A stretch of DNA of 64,000 nt from Dryococelus australis (taxonomy: Eukaryota > Arthropoda > Insecta > Phasmatodea > Phasmatidae). The position numbers and the translations under genes are program-made. The DNA lies in contig CM057009.1 in the NCBI GenBank assembly GCA_029891345.1, forward strand, positions 232,491,178 through 232,555,177, in the 5' to 3' direction. The notes beneath the pieces are model-generated. The model had not been told where the DNA came from, ran no database searches, and saw only the letters and a program-made list of their open reading frames with translations. Of this stretch, positions 1 to 13,147 are shown one piece after another. Position 1 is the first letter of the stretch; each line of letters opens with the position of its first letter.

Positions 1-1324
1 GTGTCGTAACAATTTAAAAACTTCTGCCAGTTCCTTCTTCATAAATATTTTTTTGTCTGTAGTTGGTGGCACACACTGCTAATTTTCTTCCAAATTTTGG
101 AATTCTTCCAACTGAATAAGATCTTCATTTTAGGGATTTTCATTATGACTCACAATAAGCTTGTTTATATGACTGGTATCCACTTTGAGTTCCAGTTGCT
201 TTGCAAGCTCCACACACATTTCCGTTACTTGTTGATAATGTCTCAGTTGTCTGCTCTCCCTCTTGGAAACTCTCAAAATCCCGTACTATTTCTGTGCAGA
301 GTTTCTTTCATGCTACATTTAGTGTTGTCTGCTCGAGTTCATCCCATGATGCTGCAATATTTTTGATTGCATCAAGGATATTCTAACTTTTCCAAATATC
401 ACGCAGGGTAATTCCTTCACCACTTTCAATTGCTTTTATTGCCTGGGAAAAGTACGTTGCAGATAATATGCTTTCAGCGTCCCAATAACGCGTTGATCCA
501 TTGGTTGCAGCAGTGACATGGTTCTAGGGGGAAAATAAACACCTTTGATATCTGTATGGCTGGGGACACTATATAGGAGCAGAAGCACTTTAATTGGGAT
601 CTCTTTCCTGGCACAATACTCCTTCACTGCATGAACAAAGTGGTAGTTGAACCATTCACCAAACAGCATATGTGTAACCCAGGCTTTTGTGTTAGATTTC
701 CAGATAACAGGCAGCTCACTAGGGTTTGTTTTCTTAGACGCACACAGTGTCTGGGAGTGGTACAGTACAAGTGGTTTAAGTTTCAAATCCCTGAAAGTGT
801 TAGAACCTACCATTACAGTGATATGATCTTTTGCAAGTTTAAATCCTGGCATGCATTTTTGTTCTTCCTTTGAAATAAATGTTCATTGCGGCATTTGCTT
901 TCAAAACAGAGCAGTTTCAACAACATTAATTTTTTTCTGAGGCAAATATTCCCTTTCCTCTATTATTTCTACTCTAATTTCAGGAAAATCATTAGCTGCA
1001 TCTGCAGCTGCGGCCTCGCCCGTCACCTTGATATTTTGAAGATTTGTACATTTCTTGAAGCATTCGAACAACCCAGCACTAGCTTTAAATGTATTTTCTG
1101 TGCCTGTTTAACCTGCTTTATCCAGTAAATCCTTATGCAAGGACCTATCCTTTTTCTTAATAATCAGCAAACTCAAAGGTTTTAATTTCTGTTTCATATC
1201 CTCGATCCAGTGAGACAATACCTTCTCTGTCTTTGAAATCGGACCCAGCCTTTCCTTAGTAATAATTTTTCTGTTCAGTGCCGCACCTATCGTGCTTTCA
1301 ACAATTCAATCCATGTCCTTGACT
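1..1324 (-). pseudogene. Tigger/pogo-type DDE transposase pseudogene, main part
   Basis: The minus strand reads as a Tigger (pogo superfamily) transposase, a cut-and-paste enzyme acting on its element's terminal repeats. Recognisable blocks in order: a CENP-B-like helix-turn-helix region (about 1320-1150), a segment ending near VTGEAAA (about 1020), the DDE core (about 950-430) and an acidic C-terminal tail running off the left window edge. The longest open piece is 436-852. Two catalytic aspartates are gone: the NVDE position reads NVVE, and the LLLLDNAPGH position reads LLLLYSVPSH. The third, in LLQPMDQ, is kept. In-frame stops occur near 890, 875 and 430. The gene resumes at 3257 beyond an inserted solo LTR, so it is inactive and old. 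Family assignment is from conserved motifs and is fairly secure. Confidence 0.85.
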
Positions 1325-3256
1325 AGACACCATTGAGTGAGACACAAAGTGAACGGTGACACAATAAACTTTCGATAGGTGGGTGCCAGTGGTGTTTCCC
1401 AGTCACTGCACTTTTGAGACTCAGGGTTCTCAGTGATGCTGTGGGTTCTGTGTGTCCGTCTCACCTGAGTGTACTTACAAAACACTTTGCATGACTAAAC
1501 AACTTTAATAAACTTGGATCACTTGTAAAACTGAGCATGAGGTTGCTGCCACTACAAAAGAAATATTTAGAGTACTGTGTATTTACTTTTATTGTGTTAA
1601 CCATATAAGATAGTGCCAACATTACTCTTATGAAAGACTCGGATGGGTCTAGCTAACTCCATTCAGGTGCTCCCCAGCCCGCAATTAATCTAGCGCACTC
1701 ATAGATGGATGACTTCTCTGTGGTGTTAGAAAACACAATCTCCACAAGGGAAGGGATCGACATCCGCTTGGATGGACTGACGATTTTCCCTGAAGATATG
1801 GTGCAGAAAATAATGAAATGAAACAGAATGAACAAGTTGCACAAATACACGTGATTATTCAGAATCACTAACGCTGACTTATCAGGGTGAGGTGACGGCC
1901 GATACACATAGCCGGCTAGGGCGGAAATAATATCACTGTACCCTTTACATAAATGACATAAATACCCTTGAAATATGATGTGACATGACATGAGTGATCA
2001 CAGCAAACATGCAGATGCGTGAAAGCAAACTTAGATGGCACGAATGTCGCTGGATAAGCTTCGCAGCAGATCACGTGGTGCAAATGAATTCTCAGTTTTC
2101 CTCCATAAAAACGGAAAATCCTGTCCATATAAATTATTATTTCTGTTGGGGAATTTATTATTTTGCAGATTTAATTGATTTTAATAGTGTAACATGCCGG
2201 ATGCCAAGAAAATCAAACATTAAAATGACGTGGTCAGAAACACGAATCATCAATTATGTGCAAAATAACATGTAACACTGAATACAAATTGCATAGAACC
2301 CTGAAATAAATTACGGCGCACGTGATTTTACACAAATAAACCCTTAAAGCGCATGGATGGCGCAGATATTAACTTGGCGGCAGTTAACCACTTAGTCGCA
2401 AGTGATGCGGCCGTAACGCAATTAAACATGAAAATTACCCTGAAATACACACATGAAAAGAAAGCCCTTAAAATTGCACATAGCAATAATATAGAAATTA
2501 CATTGAAACACCTTTAGCATAGGCAGATGGCACCAGATTCAAGTTGCGTAGGCCACGTGGCCTCTCCGACATCTTTCCTCCCTTTCTCCTCAATTAAATT
2601 TCAAAAAGCCGAAAGGGCAAAATAATTAAGTTAAGCAGAAACATAATGGTGGGGAATGTGTGGCAAAACGTACGCAAAGCAAAGTTTAACTGGTATACTA
2701 AAATGAAACTATTGTAATCTACATCAGTGCAAAAAGTTTGTAGTGCATACATGACAGCGTCTTACCTCGCCAGCTCTCCTCGACGGACTGCCCAGAGTCA
2801 GGGGTCGCGCGGACCTACCATGGCTGCCTACGGGGTTCACACAACCGGAAATGCTATGCACGCCGAATAAAACTTTTATATTTTTTAATAAATGGCACGT
2901 AAGCAATTTAAATATTGATTTACATTGTGGAATTTTCGTATGAATGTCCTGTATTCTTTGAGTGTCTTTTATGATGGCATTCACGCCGGAATATTAGTGT
3001 TCATTATCTTCTGCGCAGCACGCATTTCAAATTCCTAACCAAACATTGTGCATTATTACAAAACATACATTTTAACATTTCAGACATTTGAAAAACCTGA
3101 AAATAAATATGAGACATAATTTTACACTTGAAATAAATATTCCGTTATAGGAAAATTCAAACTGGAGCCTCTTTGTGCATGTGCAGCATGGCCATGTGTC
3201 ATGTGAGTGTTGAGTGCCGTCATGGGCTTAGCGCCGCTGGCTGTTAGCCGACGTCA
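1325..3256 (-). mobile_element. Solo LTR, copy A of the 1.9-kb LTR family
   Basis: This 1,932-bp block matches, along its whole length, blocks at 24884-26789 (same strand), 51731-53667 and 58383-60345 (opposite strand). Shared landmarks include the stretch around 2766-2845 (CTCGCCAGCTCTCCTCGACG and what follows) and terminal sequence of the form TGACGTCGGCTAACAGC. The 51.7-kb copy is followed by a primer-binding site and gag, which identifies the block as an LTR; by that orientation this copy lies on the minus strand. No internal retroelement sequence flanks it, so it is a solo LTR. The flanks GACT (left) and GACA (right) may be a decayed 4-bp target duplication. It interrupts the Tigger gene. 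Confidence 0.8.
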
Positions 3257-3402
3257 GACATAGTATTCACAGTTAAAACAGAACAATCAGTTTCATGAGC
3301 AATTGTAGAAAGTGTTTTTCCATCTTGATACATTCAAAATATCTTTTATTTTTCTTCTAACGTGATTGCAGGTCTCTTTTTTTTAGTACATTATCTGACC
3401 AT
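3257..3402 (-). pseudogene. Tigger transposase pseudogene, N-terminal part
   Basis: Directly beyond the solo LTR, the minus strand resumes with the Tigger N-terminus. A start-like ATG lies at 3400-3402, followed by a lysine-rich stretch (TKKKRP), then AITLEEK and the first helix-turn-helix region, broken by stops after EEK and a few codons later. It joins logically to the part at 1-1324, where the HTH region continues. This shows that the transposon was in place before the LTR element inserted. Confidence 0.75.
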
Positions 3403-3929
3403 TCAGTCTTACATTTCGGCAGTGTTTTACAGGTAAAAAAGTGGTAATAACGGCAGATACACAATATGCAACACTGACTGTCCAAACTGCATGAGATAAC
3501 AAGCGAGACAGTCAAAGGGCTACTGTTCCGTCCCAGTAGTTTGGCAGTCAAGACCACGTGGACAGCTGAGCAGCACAAGACAGATGCATAAGCCTTGTTC
3601 CCATGCTTCACATTGGCATGTCCACAAGCATTTATGTAACTATGAATTTAAAAAGTTGCAGGTTATGTAACTCAGGGTGTTACTATATTGTGCTAATATT
3701 GAAAAATGGCACTCTTAACATCTTGAGTACAGAAATACTGAATATCTGGTATTTTGGATCAGCATTCCCAATTAAACCTCTACATATTTCATAATTACTT
3801 TTTTTTCCTGCAGAAATGTCTACTTTAATTATCTAACACTCTGGATCGGTTATCTGGTGCTCCTGCAAAAGTAAGCTTGGGAAAATTCTTCTAATATAAA
3901 GGCTTAATCTTACAGAACAACGTCACTAA
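3403..3929. other. No recognised gene
   Basis: The interval holds only short frames with no family resemblance. It may include the 5' noncoding part and terminal repeat of the Tigger element to its left, but I could not identify the terminal repeat. Confidence 0.4.
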
Positions 3930-4440
3930 CAACCATCACCTCCGGCTTACTAGTTACAATAAATTTGCGATCATCAGACATAGAGGATAAACAATTCACA
4001 ACTCTATTATCAGTCCCCTTTATATGCTTCAAATTAATGTTAAATTTTGTTAATCGCACCAACTAATGAGCTAATATTCTAGCTGGTTTATTTATAGATA
4101 GGAACCAGACCAAAGCATCTTTATCAGTATTCAGCTCAAATTCACTCCTGTAAAGATAGTCACAAAATTCCCCCATGCCGTAGAGAGCAGCAAGCACTCT
4201 CTTTTCATAAACAGAAAACTTCTGCTTAGTAGGTGTTAATAATCTATTATAATGGGTATCTAGAGCAAGATTTTCCTCTACTGTCTGACATAAAACAGCC
4301 TCTACAGCTTTTGAGTAGCATCAATCTGTAATATGAATAACTTCTTAAAATTTGATCCTAGTTGAGAGCTTGTGGCATTAAGGCACTGTTCCAGCCACCA
4401 TTGCGTTATTCACTAACTCAACACACATGTTGTCAACTTG
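3930..4440 (-). pseudogene. Ty3/gypsy RNase H fragment
   Basis: The minus strand carries a decayed gypsy-type RNase H domain, which removes the RNA template after reverse transcription. In order from about 4370 I can read FKKLFILQIDAT, a segment ending AVLCQ, KQKFSVYEKRVLAALYGM (about 4215), a TDKDALVWFLS block (about 4120), and LKHIKGTDNRVVNCLS (about 4010), with stops and shifts between them. The classical gypsy order is VYEKELLA, then HTDHQAL, then KHIKGTDN. No reverse transcriptase or integrase is joined in frame, and the gypsy sequence from 4600 rightwards already has its own RNase H, so this is a separate fragment. Confidence 0.75.
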
Positions 4441-4832
4441 CCCAATATTAATGTCCTTCTTTTCACCCTATACACAACATATATATTTCCCCTTAATTTT
4501 ATTATACTGCAAAATCCTATAGTTTGCTAGGTAATTGTTTGGTTGTCTTTGATATGCCAAGTTGTCCACTGCTCTGCTGCTGGCAATCCATTCTCACATG
4601 TGGTCTGGGCTCTGAAAAGTGTCTATTCCATTTTCATCAGGTGATGATGATGATGGGGGCTTGTGACCTTGTGCTGTTGCAGAATCTTCAAACCCTCTGA
4701 AAGGTTTCCAGTTGTGAATGTCTGTAGTCTGTGAATTTTCACAGTGCAATGTACCTGGCATTGGCACTGCAGCTGACAAGGATCTAGATTTGAATATTTC
4801 CAGAGCTTCATCTGCCCGGATACAACTCATTT
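4441..4832 (-). other. Junction between two gypsy fragments
   Basis: The minus strand is open over 4594-4830 without a recognised domain. It directly follows the integrase C-terminus at 4833-5040 and may be the tail of that polyprotein, reading on after a stop. A short stretch near 4540 (LGISKTTKQL) resembles a gypsy integrase zinc-domain phrase, but it is too short to assign. Confidence 0.35.
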
Positions 4833-5990
4833 CTATGGTTCAGTTGGACAGTTCTGCCAGGATGTGACTCTCTCGCCTTTCCCATCTGCACAGCTCCTTC
4901 TCTCTGACATCAGTGGCTCCGCCCTTCTGAGTAGTTCTTCTATGTAGCTTCTGCGTGCTTGACAATCCCTGCGAGAAATTATGTATGTTTTAGGCTCTCC
5001 CTTTACCTTGACCACCTCAAGACTTTATTTTTTATCCCCAGTGTAATTCCTGTAGAGTACTGGATGAGCAACATCCAAGCTACTTATTCTGCCCCACCCT
5101 ACCCTTTTCATAATCCTCATGTGACTTAGGTGTATTTAGTCTAATATTGTACTTCATGGCCTACCCATTAACCTCTCTGCCGGTGTCTTGTTGGTAACAG
5201 TATGTGGCGTTGTATGTATGGCAAACAACATACCGGCCAATCTTGTTTGCCAGTCTCTACATTTAAGTTTCTTTAAGCCTGCTTTTTACTGTCTGCACCA
5301 TTCTTTCTGCTTGTCCATTGTTGGATGGGTGGATTGATGATATACGTAGCAACCTTATTCCATTCTTTATGAGAAGTGTCTTCATATCCGCAGATATAAA
5401 ATTTGGGCAATTGTTGTTTACAATGCATTGCAGTAAACCATGAGAGCTGAAAATGTGTCTAAGCTCTCTACTAACAACAACAGAGATCATATAAGGTAAT
5501 TTCCTGACTTCTGGCCACTTGGAATAGGAATTGACAATAATGAGGAACACTTTCCCTGGAATGGTGACAAAAAAATCCATATGTAGTCTCACACAAGGCT
5601 TTACTTCAGCACACCAACTATTGTTTTTCACTTTTGCAGAATTTGCACTGTGCTGCTGGGATTCTCCACAGTGTTTAATCATAATTTCAATGGCTGCATT
5701 CCTAATAGGCCACCACATGTATCTTCGGGCTAGTGCCTTAGACAGAACAATGTCATCATGAGCTATGCAATATCTGCAATTGCTCTGTCTTTATCAAAGA
5801 TGGAACAATCACTCTGCTTCCCCCCAAAAGGTAACCTTTGTACACTGACAGCTCCTCTCTACGCACATAAAATGACTGAAGTTCCTTTGGAACAATTTTA
5901 TCTTGCCAGCCCTGGCCTGTTCTATATTTAACTTCTGCCAAAATAGGTCCCTCCTCTGTTTCCCTTGCTATTTGTGCTCCATCAACTGGT
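4833..5990 (-). pseudogene. Ty3/gypsy integrase, degenerate
   Basis: Integrase joins retroelement cDNA to the chromosome. The minus strand shows a broken N-terminal zinc domain (5720-5800, with a frameshift before ARRYMWWP), then the catalytic core in an open frame at 5263-5718. The core keeps the first Asp (LHMDFF), has Asn in place of the second catalytic Asp (VNNNCPNF where SDNGPNF is usual), and keeps the Glu in GQAERMVQ. A C-terminal segment at 4833-5015 contains PKTYIISRRD, similar to the PRSYVV region near gypsy integrase ends. It lies directly downstream of the RT/RNase H block, as expected for a gypsy pol. The substitution and frameshifts make it inactive. Confidence 0.82.
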
Positions 5991-6905
5991 ATGTCTGTCA
6001 TCACTTCTAGCATCAAAACGTCACCAACCACAGGAACATGGAATTTCTCTGACTGCATAGGCACACTGCTCAATGTATCAGCATGACTGGTCTTTGTTCT
6101 TAACCTGTAAACCAACTCATAATCAAACTCATGCCAACGCAATAATCTGGGAGACAGTATGTTTAGTGACTGCTTGGTAGGATTCAGTAGACGCAGCAAA
6201 GGCTTATGATCACTCATGATGGTGAAGGGTCTTGAAGTAACATATTGCCAGAAATTTCATAACTCCAAAGATAATGGCTAATACCACCTTATCTAGCTGT
6301 GAGGAGTTTATTTCCTGTTTGTGTTGGGTTTTGTGAACCAAAAGCAATAGGAGCTTCAGTCCCATCTTCCATAAAATGGGTCAGCAATGCTCTTAACACC
6401 ATATTCGGAGGCATCACAATTGGGGACTAGGAGTTTTTGCAGGTCATAGTGTGTGAGTACCACATCAGACTGTAACAACGCTTTTGCTTCATGGAAAGCC
6501 TTGTCATGCTCATGAGTCCATTCCCAGGTTTTTCCATTTTCATATGCATTAAGTGGTGTAATGGTTCCAGTATAGAAGTGTTGTCTTGCAAAATCTTATA
6601 AAAATTCAAAATGCCCAGAAATGACTAGAGCTCCTTCCAGAAGTTGATATCAGGATCCCATGAATTGCTTCTACTTTCTCCTCAGTTGGGTGCACTCCAT
6701 GGTCATTGATTCTGTAACCTGGAAACACAACACACTCTACCACAAAACTGCACTCTGACCTTTTAAGTCGTAACCCTGCACCACTCTACCCTCTTCATGA
6801 CCTCATGTATCCAATGCCAGTGATCATCAATATTCCTCCCCATAGTCAAAACATCATCTACCAACACAACCATTGAGTAAAGATATACCTAGAGTGGACT
6901 TCCCC
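5991..6905 (-). pseudogene. Ty3/gypsy reverse transcriptase and RNase H, 5'-truncated
   Basis: This is the minus-strand pol segment upstream of the integrase. Near 6870 the reverse-transcriptase active site reads LVDDVL (YLDD in most gypsy elements), followed by FPGYRINDHGVHPTEEKVEAI (as two shifted pieces), a connection block near 6600 (LNFYKILQDNTSILEPLHHLM), and RNase H with DASEYGV, SDHKPLLRLL and a short box near 6080 where HADTLSSVP replaces HADALSRLP. Frameshifts and stops occur throughout. Sequence to the right of about 6910 has no RT palm, so the finger and palm N-terminus, protease and gag are missing. Confidence 0.82.
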
Positions 6906-7373
6906 AGATTAAATTTTCTGACCCCTCCAGCAGGTAAGAATCTTTAGTTCGAGTGATGAGTACCACGTCGCACTAGTCCATTTCTGTGGCATGTGCATGG
7001 GGAATGCTGGCGGTGTTACCACAGTGACATCTATCCTCTCTCACTCATACATCATCTCTGTGACCCCCAGTCCCAACTCCGCAACACTAGAACATGTTCT
7101 GAATGTCTGCTATACCCTCAAACTGGGACAGACAAGATGGCGGACACCAGAGTTCTTAACTCAAGTCGGTTATGGCCGTTTACGAAAAGATTACACGTTC
7201 TGTAAAACACACGTAGGAACAAAATGAAACTTACTGTACGCATAAACAATGGGAAACATTGCATATTACTCACACTGTCTTAATAAAAGAATAAACACTA
7301 CTTTATAAAATATGCGATAACTGTGGATTTATGATCTCTATGTGCCGTATCACACATATGCAGTGTAAGTGGT
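6906..7373. other. No recognised gene
   Basis: Only short overlapping frames occur here. No retroelement domain continues from the gypsy fragment on the left, so its 5' truncation lies near 6906. Confidence 0.4.
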
Positions 7374-7452
7374 TGCTGTAGCTCAGTGAGTTAGTGTGCA
7401 GGTCTGCATCACATAATTGTAGGTTTTAGAGTTCAAATCCCGACAGGTAACA
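7374..7452 (+). repeat. tRNA-like sequence (pseudo-tRNA or SINE head)
   Basis: The sequence contains an A-box-like TAGCTCAGTGAG and a B-box-like AGTTCAAATCC about 45 bp apart, which is the internal RNA polymerase III promoter arrangement of tRNAs. A T-run follows near 7456. The ends pair only partly (GTTGCTG against CAGGTAAC), and the T-stem does not form well. It is therefore more likely a tRNA pseudogene or the head of a tRNA-derived SINE than a working tRNA gene. No anticodon can be assigned. Confidence 0.4.
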
Positions 7453-10400
7453 AGTTTTTTTTATGTGACACATTATGGCTGTTTATAACCTATTTTATTG
7501 TTAGAAAATGTTTATTTCCAGAATATCTTTGTCTAAAAGTAATAATACGCAAGTACCAGCACAGTACAATCAATGAACAGTGGTTGTTTGCTAATCACAT
7601 CACTTTGTTTCTAAAGTAGATTATTTGAGCTGTATGATGTGAGTAATGTTAATAGGCACACATGAAATCCTTAAGTTTAATATTGTAACAGTTCTGTCTT
7701 CTTTTGTCCGCATAACCGTAAAAGAGTGTTTAATTACAGAGTGCACAAGATTGATTATTGTGCTCATTTAAGATACACTTTAAAAACAGGGGCGAATGCC
7801 AGATGGGGGGTGATATATTGGGACGTATCCCACCACCAAAATGAAAATAAAAATTGAAAACAACATTAAGAGTTGTATTTTATTTTAATTCAAGGAATAT
7901 GTGATCTTCCTTGAACATGAAGAATGTTTATAGCATTTTGTGGTTCCATATATGTACATGAACCCATTGATAATAAATAATTATGTAACTATGAATTTGT
8001 AGTAATACAGGTTTTGTATTTTGTTCAAAAGAAAAAAATAGAGAATCTCTCCCCTCCTCCCCCCTACCAACTCGCATGAGTACATTTCTAGCTACACCCT
8101 TGTTAAACTTATGTGCCAATGTTTTAATGAGTGGCGTAAATATCTGTCGTACATACATGTGAATACAGTACCATGTTTCCCATACATAAGCAGTGCCCTT
8201 ACTCATATCATTTTTCGTACATTAAAATCTAAACCAAAGCAGTTTTCAGAAGAAATAAGAAACAATCGTTTTACATTGTGGATGCACCACAAAGAGCCTA
8301 CATATAAAATATGGTTGCATATGTACCCCCGTCCCCTGCGAGATTTTTTGCCTGCCATTTACAAGTTTCTATTAGCACTTTAGGTAACGTGTGGCTATGA
8401 ATGGATGCATTCTCTCTTCCCTTCTGCTATAAAAACTTGTATGTCTTCTGTTTTGTGTCCATGAGTATAACAGAAAGTAACAGAAATTGAGTATTGTGTA
8501 AGGCCGGCTTAATCAACTCACTCCTCTCGCAGAATTTAGGCACCAGAAACTTCTTAAATCATTAAAAAATATCAGAAGAAAAACTGGTTTGGAAATATGA
8601 TACAATACATACTGCTAGTATTTTACTAACATATTACAATTACCATTGTTAAGTGATAGGGGAATGCTAGTAAAAAGGAGAAAATACTCACAATAAACTA
8701 ATTTAGTCCACACTTGCTGTATGAATTAACACTATTTGTTATGAAGATGATTGTACATGTTATAAAATATATTTCATTATTATAGTATATTTGTGCAAAC
8801 AAAATGAGTGGTCGTTAACAAAAAAGTATTTATTCATTCAAAAAACTCGGGACATACAGAACATAAATACTTTTAGGAAAAGTAACTTATAATTATTTAT
8901 ATATGCCACAAAGTTAACACAAAAATTCCCTACTGTCACAAATCATTCCAATTTTTACAGTGTTCGTAAATTGATCTCATTGTCCATTTGTAGACTAGGA
9001 GACGACAAACATTCCAGAATACACTAAAAACTTTTGACACAGTCAAGCTATTTAATAATATTTATATTATTCTTGGTAACAACTGTACACTATGAACAGA
9101 GAAATGACTGCGTTTATACACACCTGCACATCGTTATGCAGTGTAAGCTTCGACGTCTGAAGTAAAGCTGGATTTACAATAGAAATATTTAAGCATTATA
9201 TTATGTGTTAAGATGTGTGCAGAAGAAACGAATGTGTATTCTCTTATGTTTTGGTTCCCAGTGGAACTTATCAGGTTATGTGTGTTGATGAGATTTCCTT
9301 AAGCATTGAAAGAAGTAGTTGTATTTTATATCTTTACAAAAAATTTCGAAGCTATGACCAATCAGTACAGAGCAGTCGCTATTGTTGGCGGAAAACTGTT
9401 ATTTACAGTTATTTAAGTATAAAACAATATGACAAAGGCATGTGTGTGCACACGTTGATGATTATATTTGTTCACAAATAATAAGCTTCTCTGATAGCAA
9501 CTGTCGGTTTTGAAGTATGATCTGCTTCAGTATGGTTATTTTATACGAGGTTATATTTGGAACAAAAGTAAACATGACAGGCTTGCTGCCTGTTTCCATT
9601 TGCTGGAATTAAGAACTAAAACATTAATGGGGAACTGCAAATACAGAAGATGTGTTTCTGTATGACAGATAAGTGCCTACTGCATAAATTCTAAATGCGT
9701 TAGTTTTGTATTGTAAACGTAGGCAGTGTCTGAAGTGGCAGATTTTGTTGACAAAATTATCACTTGACCCGATTTTGTATACAAACATTGTGACATATTT
9801 GGTAAATTGTATTTCATATCTTGTATATAGCGTATTTTAGCAAAAATAGAAAATGACAAAATCAGCACCATGTTGGCTTTGACATTCAAAACACATGCAC
9901 GAATGTATACCATATTTTCAGCGTTCCAGTAAACTGTCGACAATGTCCAGATGGAAACCTACAAAATGACAAATTACAAAATAATGAATTAGTCCTTTCA
10001 GACACAGCGTTAGCTTGACTATTAGTGATTGGCACAGTCATTGCATTCAACCGATGTGTAGTGTAGAAATAGTTATATTTTGTATTGTGCCTAGTCTGCA
10101 GTAGAATATTGCAACTTTCTTTGTTATGTCTAGTTTTCATGTGTTCATTGTGGTAACATTAGTGATAAACACTTCAGTATCAATGTTTTTTGCACTGTTA
10201 TGAGCCCAAGATTTCAGTGTACTATGTACAGTGGTGTGCTATGTTACACTCGTGTAAATATAAATACGCACAGCTACCAACTTTTCAGACAATATCCACT
10301 AATGTGTATCATTATTGTAAATGTGAATCTCATAGAGACTAAAGTTGTATTGTCACTTTAAAACAAGCATCTGTTAGTGTACAGCCTTATACGTGGTCTC

Positions 10401-12099
10401 GAATGTCCTTTTTTGCAGTGTGCATAAGGTTTTCTGCTTAATGAGATGCACACTCATACAGTGTTCGCATTCATCTATGTATGTAAATGTTTTACATGTC
10501 TCGGGAAATGACATACACACATACACGGGGAAACGAATGTGTATATATCTCGCCCCGTTCCAGTCCGTAAGCTACTACTTTCAAAATTGATTTATATGTA
10601 GTTCATAATTATTACTGCTAATATTTCTTTTTCTAAAGAGTGGAATGGAGGTATTAACTTTTGAGAAATGCCACTGAGCAAAGTTCTTAACAATGTATAC
10701 TCTTTAACCTTTAATAATCTAGAAGAGCCGGGATAGACATAACCAGTTTTATTCATTATTTGTTATAAACCAGGCGTGGCATTGAATTTATAGTTAATAT
10801 GCAGAGCAGTGATAACACTACCAATGTTTTTACAAGGCAAGGATTGGGTGAGTGAAAAAATTATATCACAATCCGAATTTAATTTTTATTCATACAAATG
10901 TTAGTGTTAAAAGTCAATATACCACTAGTTGTTACCAGTTTTAATGATATATTATTGATAATTGTGTTTACTGATTCAAATATATATTCATTCCTTTCTT
11001 GTAAAAAAAATGTATGATTGGTTAATAGGAACACTTTCTTTGTCATACACTTTCCAGCTACAGCTCCTAATGGGTTGCTAATTCAAAATCTATGCACCTA
11101 CATTCCAGCACATATTCAGTATGTGTTTTCCGTCAAAATGCTTGTTGAGAACCTTATCAGCTAACTAGTTGTTGAAAGGGATGCAAATAAGTATGCCTAT
11201 TGGAATGTATCACATATCAAGCCGATTGGTGTATGCTTATATAAATAAGTGCATTCCTAGGTTCGGACACAGCCTTGATGACACTTGAATCATCATATTG
11301 AACTTGCTGATTAGTTGTACGAACAGTCACCTTTGTAGTAGATCGCAACCCCAAACTGTAAACATTGCGTTCAATTATAGGCCATTGTGCATCTAACATA
11401 TATTTCTCTATTATTGAAAAATTATTTCCTGTCCATTTCCTTTCATATAAGAACAGAATGAAAAGTTTACTATTATGAATTACATCATTCATGAATTAAT
11501 GTGACTTTGTAATTGTAACTGTTAACAATACTCGTATTTTGTCATGAACATCTAAACTATAGTAAAATAAAAAATTATAATTAAAGACAACGACCGTTAT
11601 ATATTTATGATAATTCATTTTCGTAGTGGTATATAAAACCAAATAGTATTTGATATTGCTGCATGTTTCCTCAAAAAAACTATTTTATGACATAAACGAA
11701 ACACATGCCATAGTCGCCACTAGTAAATCATGAGTTGGGTATTCACAGCTGGAACAAATACTGGTATCTCACGTGTGACAGGCTCACCTTTGGCAGAACT
11801 TGAACGAACACGTGGGTGAGCCGAGACCAGTATTATGACATACTTTTACCGGATGCATAACTGGCAACACTGTGCGGATGACGTAGTCAAGAACACTAGC
11901 GCTCCTCTGGATCATAAGCGGAACTAAAACATAAAACTGGTCAGACGTTTTCCTATCCCATGGCCACTCTAGTGTATATATTTTCTCAATGATACAACTA
12001 CACCTGGTATTCAGCTAATAGCACTTCCATCAGACGCTAAAAGATAGCGGTGCCACCACTAATGTCAAATGGAACATGCTTAACCTTGTGTCCCTTACA
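7453..12099. other. Long AT-rich noncoding stretch
   Basis: About 4.6 kb without a recognisable coding domain on either strand. The open frames are all under 100 codons, AT-rich and of arbitrary composition. It may be intergenic or intronic DNA, or repeats too old to recognise. I saw no long direct or inverted repeat inside it. Confidence 0.5.
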
Positions 12100-13147
12100 T
12101 TCAGCTGATTGTCGATTTTTGTAAGTAGTTTTTCTGGAATAATACTGACCTCTGATACTGTATCCAACTTGAATCTTATTCTCCTGCCCTCAACTGCAAT
12201 GACTTGTGATTTTGTTGTATTCCTAAGCTGTCGACTTGCTTTATGTCCCTTGGCAATATCTTTATACCACTCACTACATAGTAGTCATCATCACTATCTG
12301 AGTTTTCTTTCTCCAGAGTCCTTCCTTTTTTAATTCCTTTAGACTTCTGCAAATTGATGCAAAGTGATTCAATTTTCCTCATTTATGGCACTGATTTCCA
12401 TATGCTGTGCATTTGTTCCGTTAATATGTATGATTGCATTGTTTACACTTTACAGTGTTTTCCTTTTTATTTTGCATATTCAGACTCATATCATTTTTCT
12501 TGGAAGAGAACACAGCATTAAATGATACTGGAACAGTTTATTCCGAGACTACTGTCTTTTTGATCTGACCTTGAAGGCACTGCATTTGTTGTGTGCTTGT
12601 TTCAACTAATCTGCCAAGCTCATATGCTTTTTCTAATGCCAGGTCTTGTGTTCATAGCATTACCTGTTGTAATGCAGAATTCCTGACACCCATCGTAGCA
12701 TTTCCTGTTGTAATGCAGAGTCCATGACACCCATAAAAAAACATCCCGCACAATTTCATCTGCCTGCACAACAAATTCACAACTGCGCACTTACTTTTTC
12801 AGGTCAGTCACAAACTGTTGAAACGGCTCTTGTTCACTCTTTTCTTGAATATAGTAGAAACCATTCACATGGCACGTTTTTCCTTGGCCGGCAGTACTAT
12901 TCATACACATCGCGCACTTTATCATATTTTGTTTTATCTTCATCCGACAAGTTAAGTGTTTTGAAAACTTTGACTGCCTCTTCTCACCCACGAGGTTAAG
13001 CAGAATTGCTGCTTTGATTTCCGATGATTTTTCTGACTTCTCAGGCACAATCATGTAGATGTTAAAGTTTTGTATAAATCTTGTCCAGTTTTCACTGAGA
13101 TTACCTGAAAGGTTCAAAACATTGGGCTTGTTTGTGTCCACCATCAT
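12100..13147 (-). pseudogene. Ty3/gypsy gag and protease fragment
   Basis: The minus-strand frame from 13147 opens with a gag matrix/capsid-like segment: NLSGNLSENWTRF near residue 12, then KAAILLNLVGE near residue 45, and EPFQQFVTDLKK at the end (12791). This matches gypsy Gag proteins built as FxGNLxENWKRF followed by an ILLNLxGE block. Further on, near 12400, a CCHC-like knuckle (CHK then GKLNHFASIC) is followed by an aspartic-protease-like stretch near 12190 (FKLDTVSEVSIIP, where LDTGAEVSIIP is expected). The loss of the DTGA loop and several shifts show decay. No reverse transcriptase follows, so the piece is 3'-truncated near 12.1 kb. Confidence 0.75.

Noticed and set aside
7374..7452. 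Functional tRNA gene
   Set aside because: The acceptor and T stems do not pair properly and no clear anticodon loop forms; listed only as tRNA-like.
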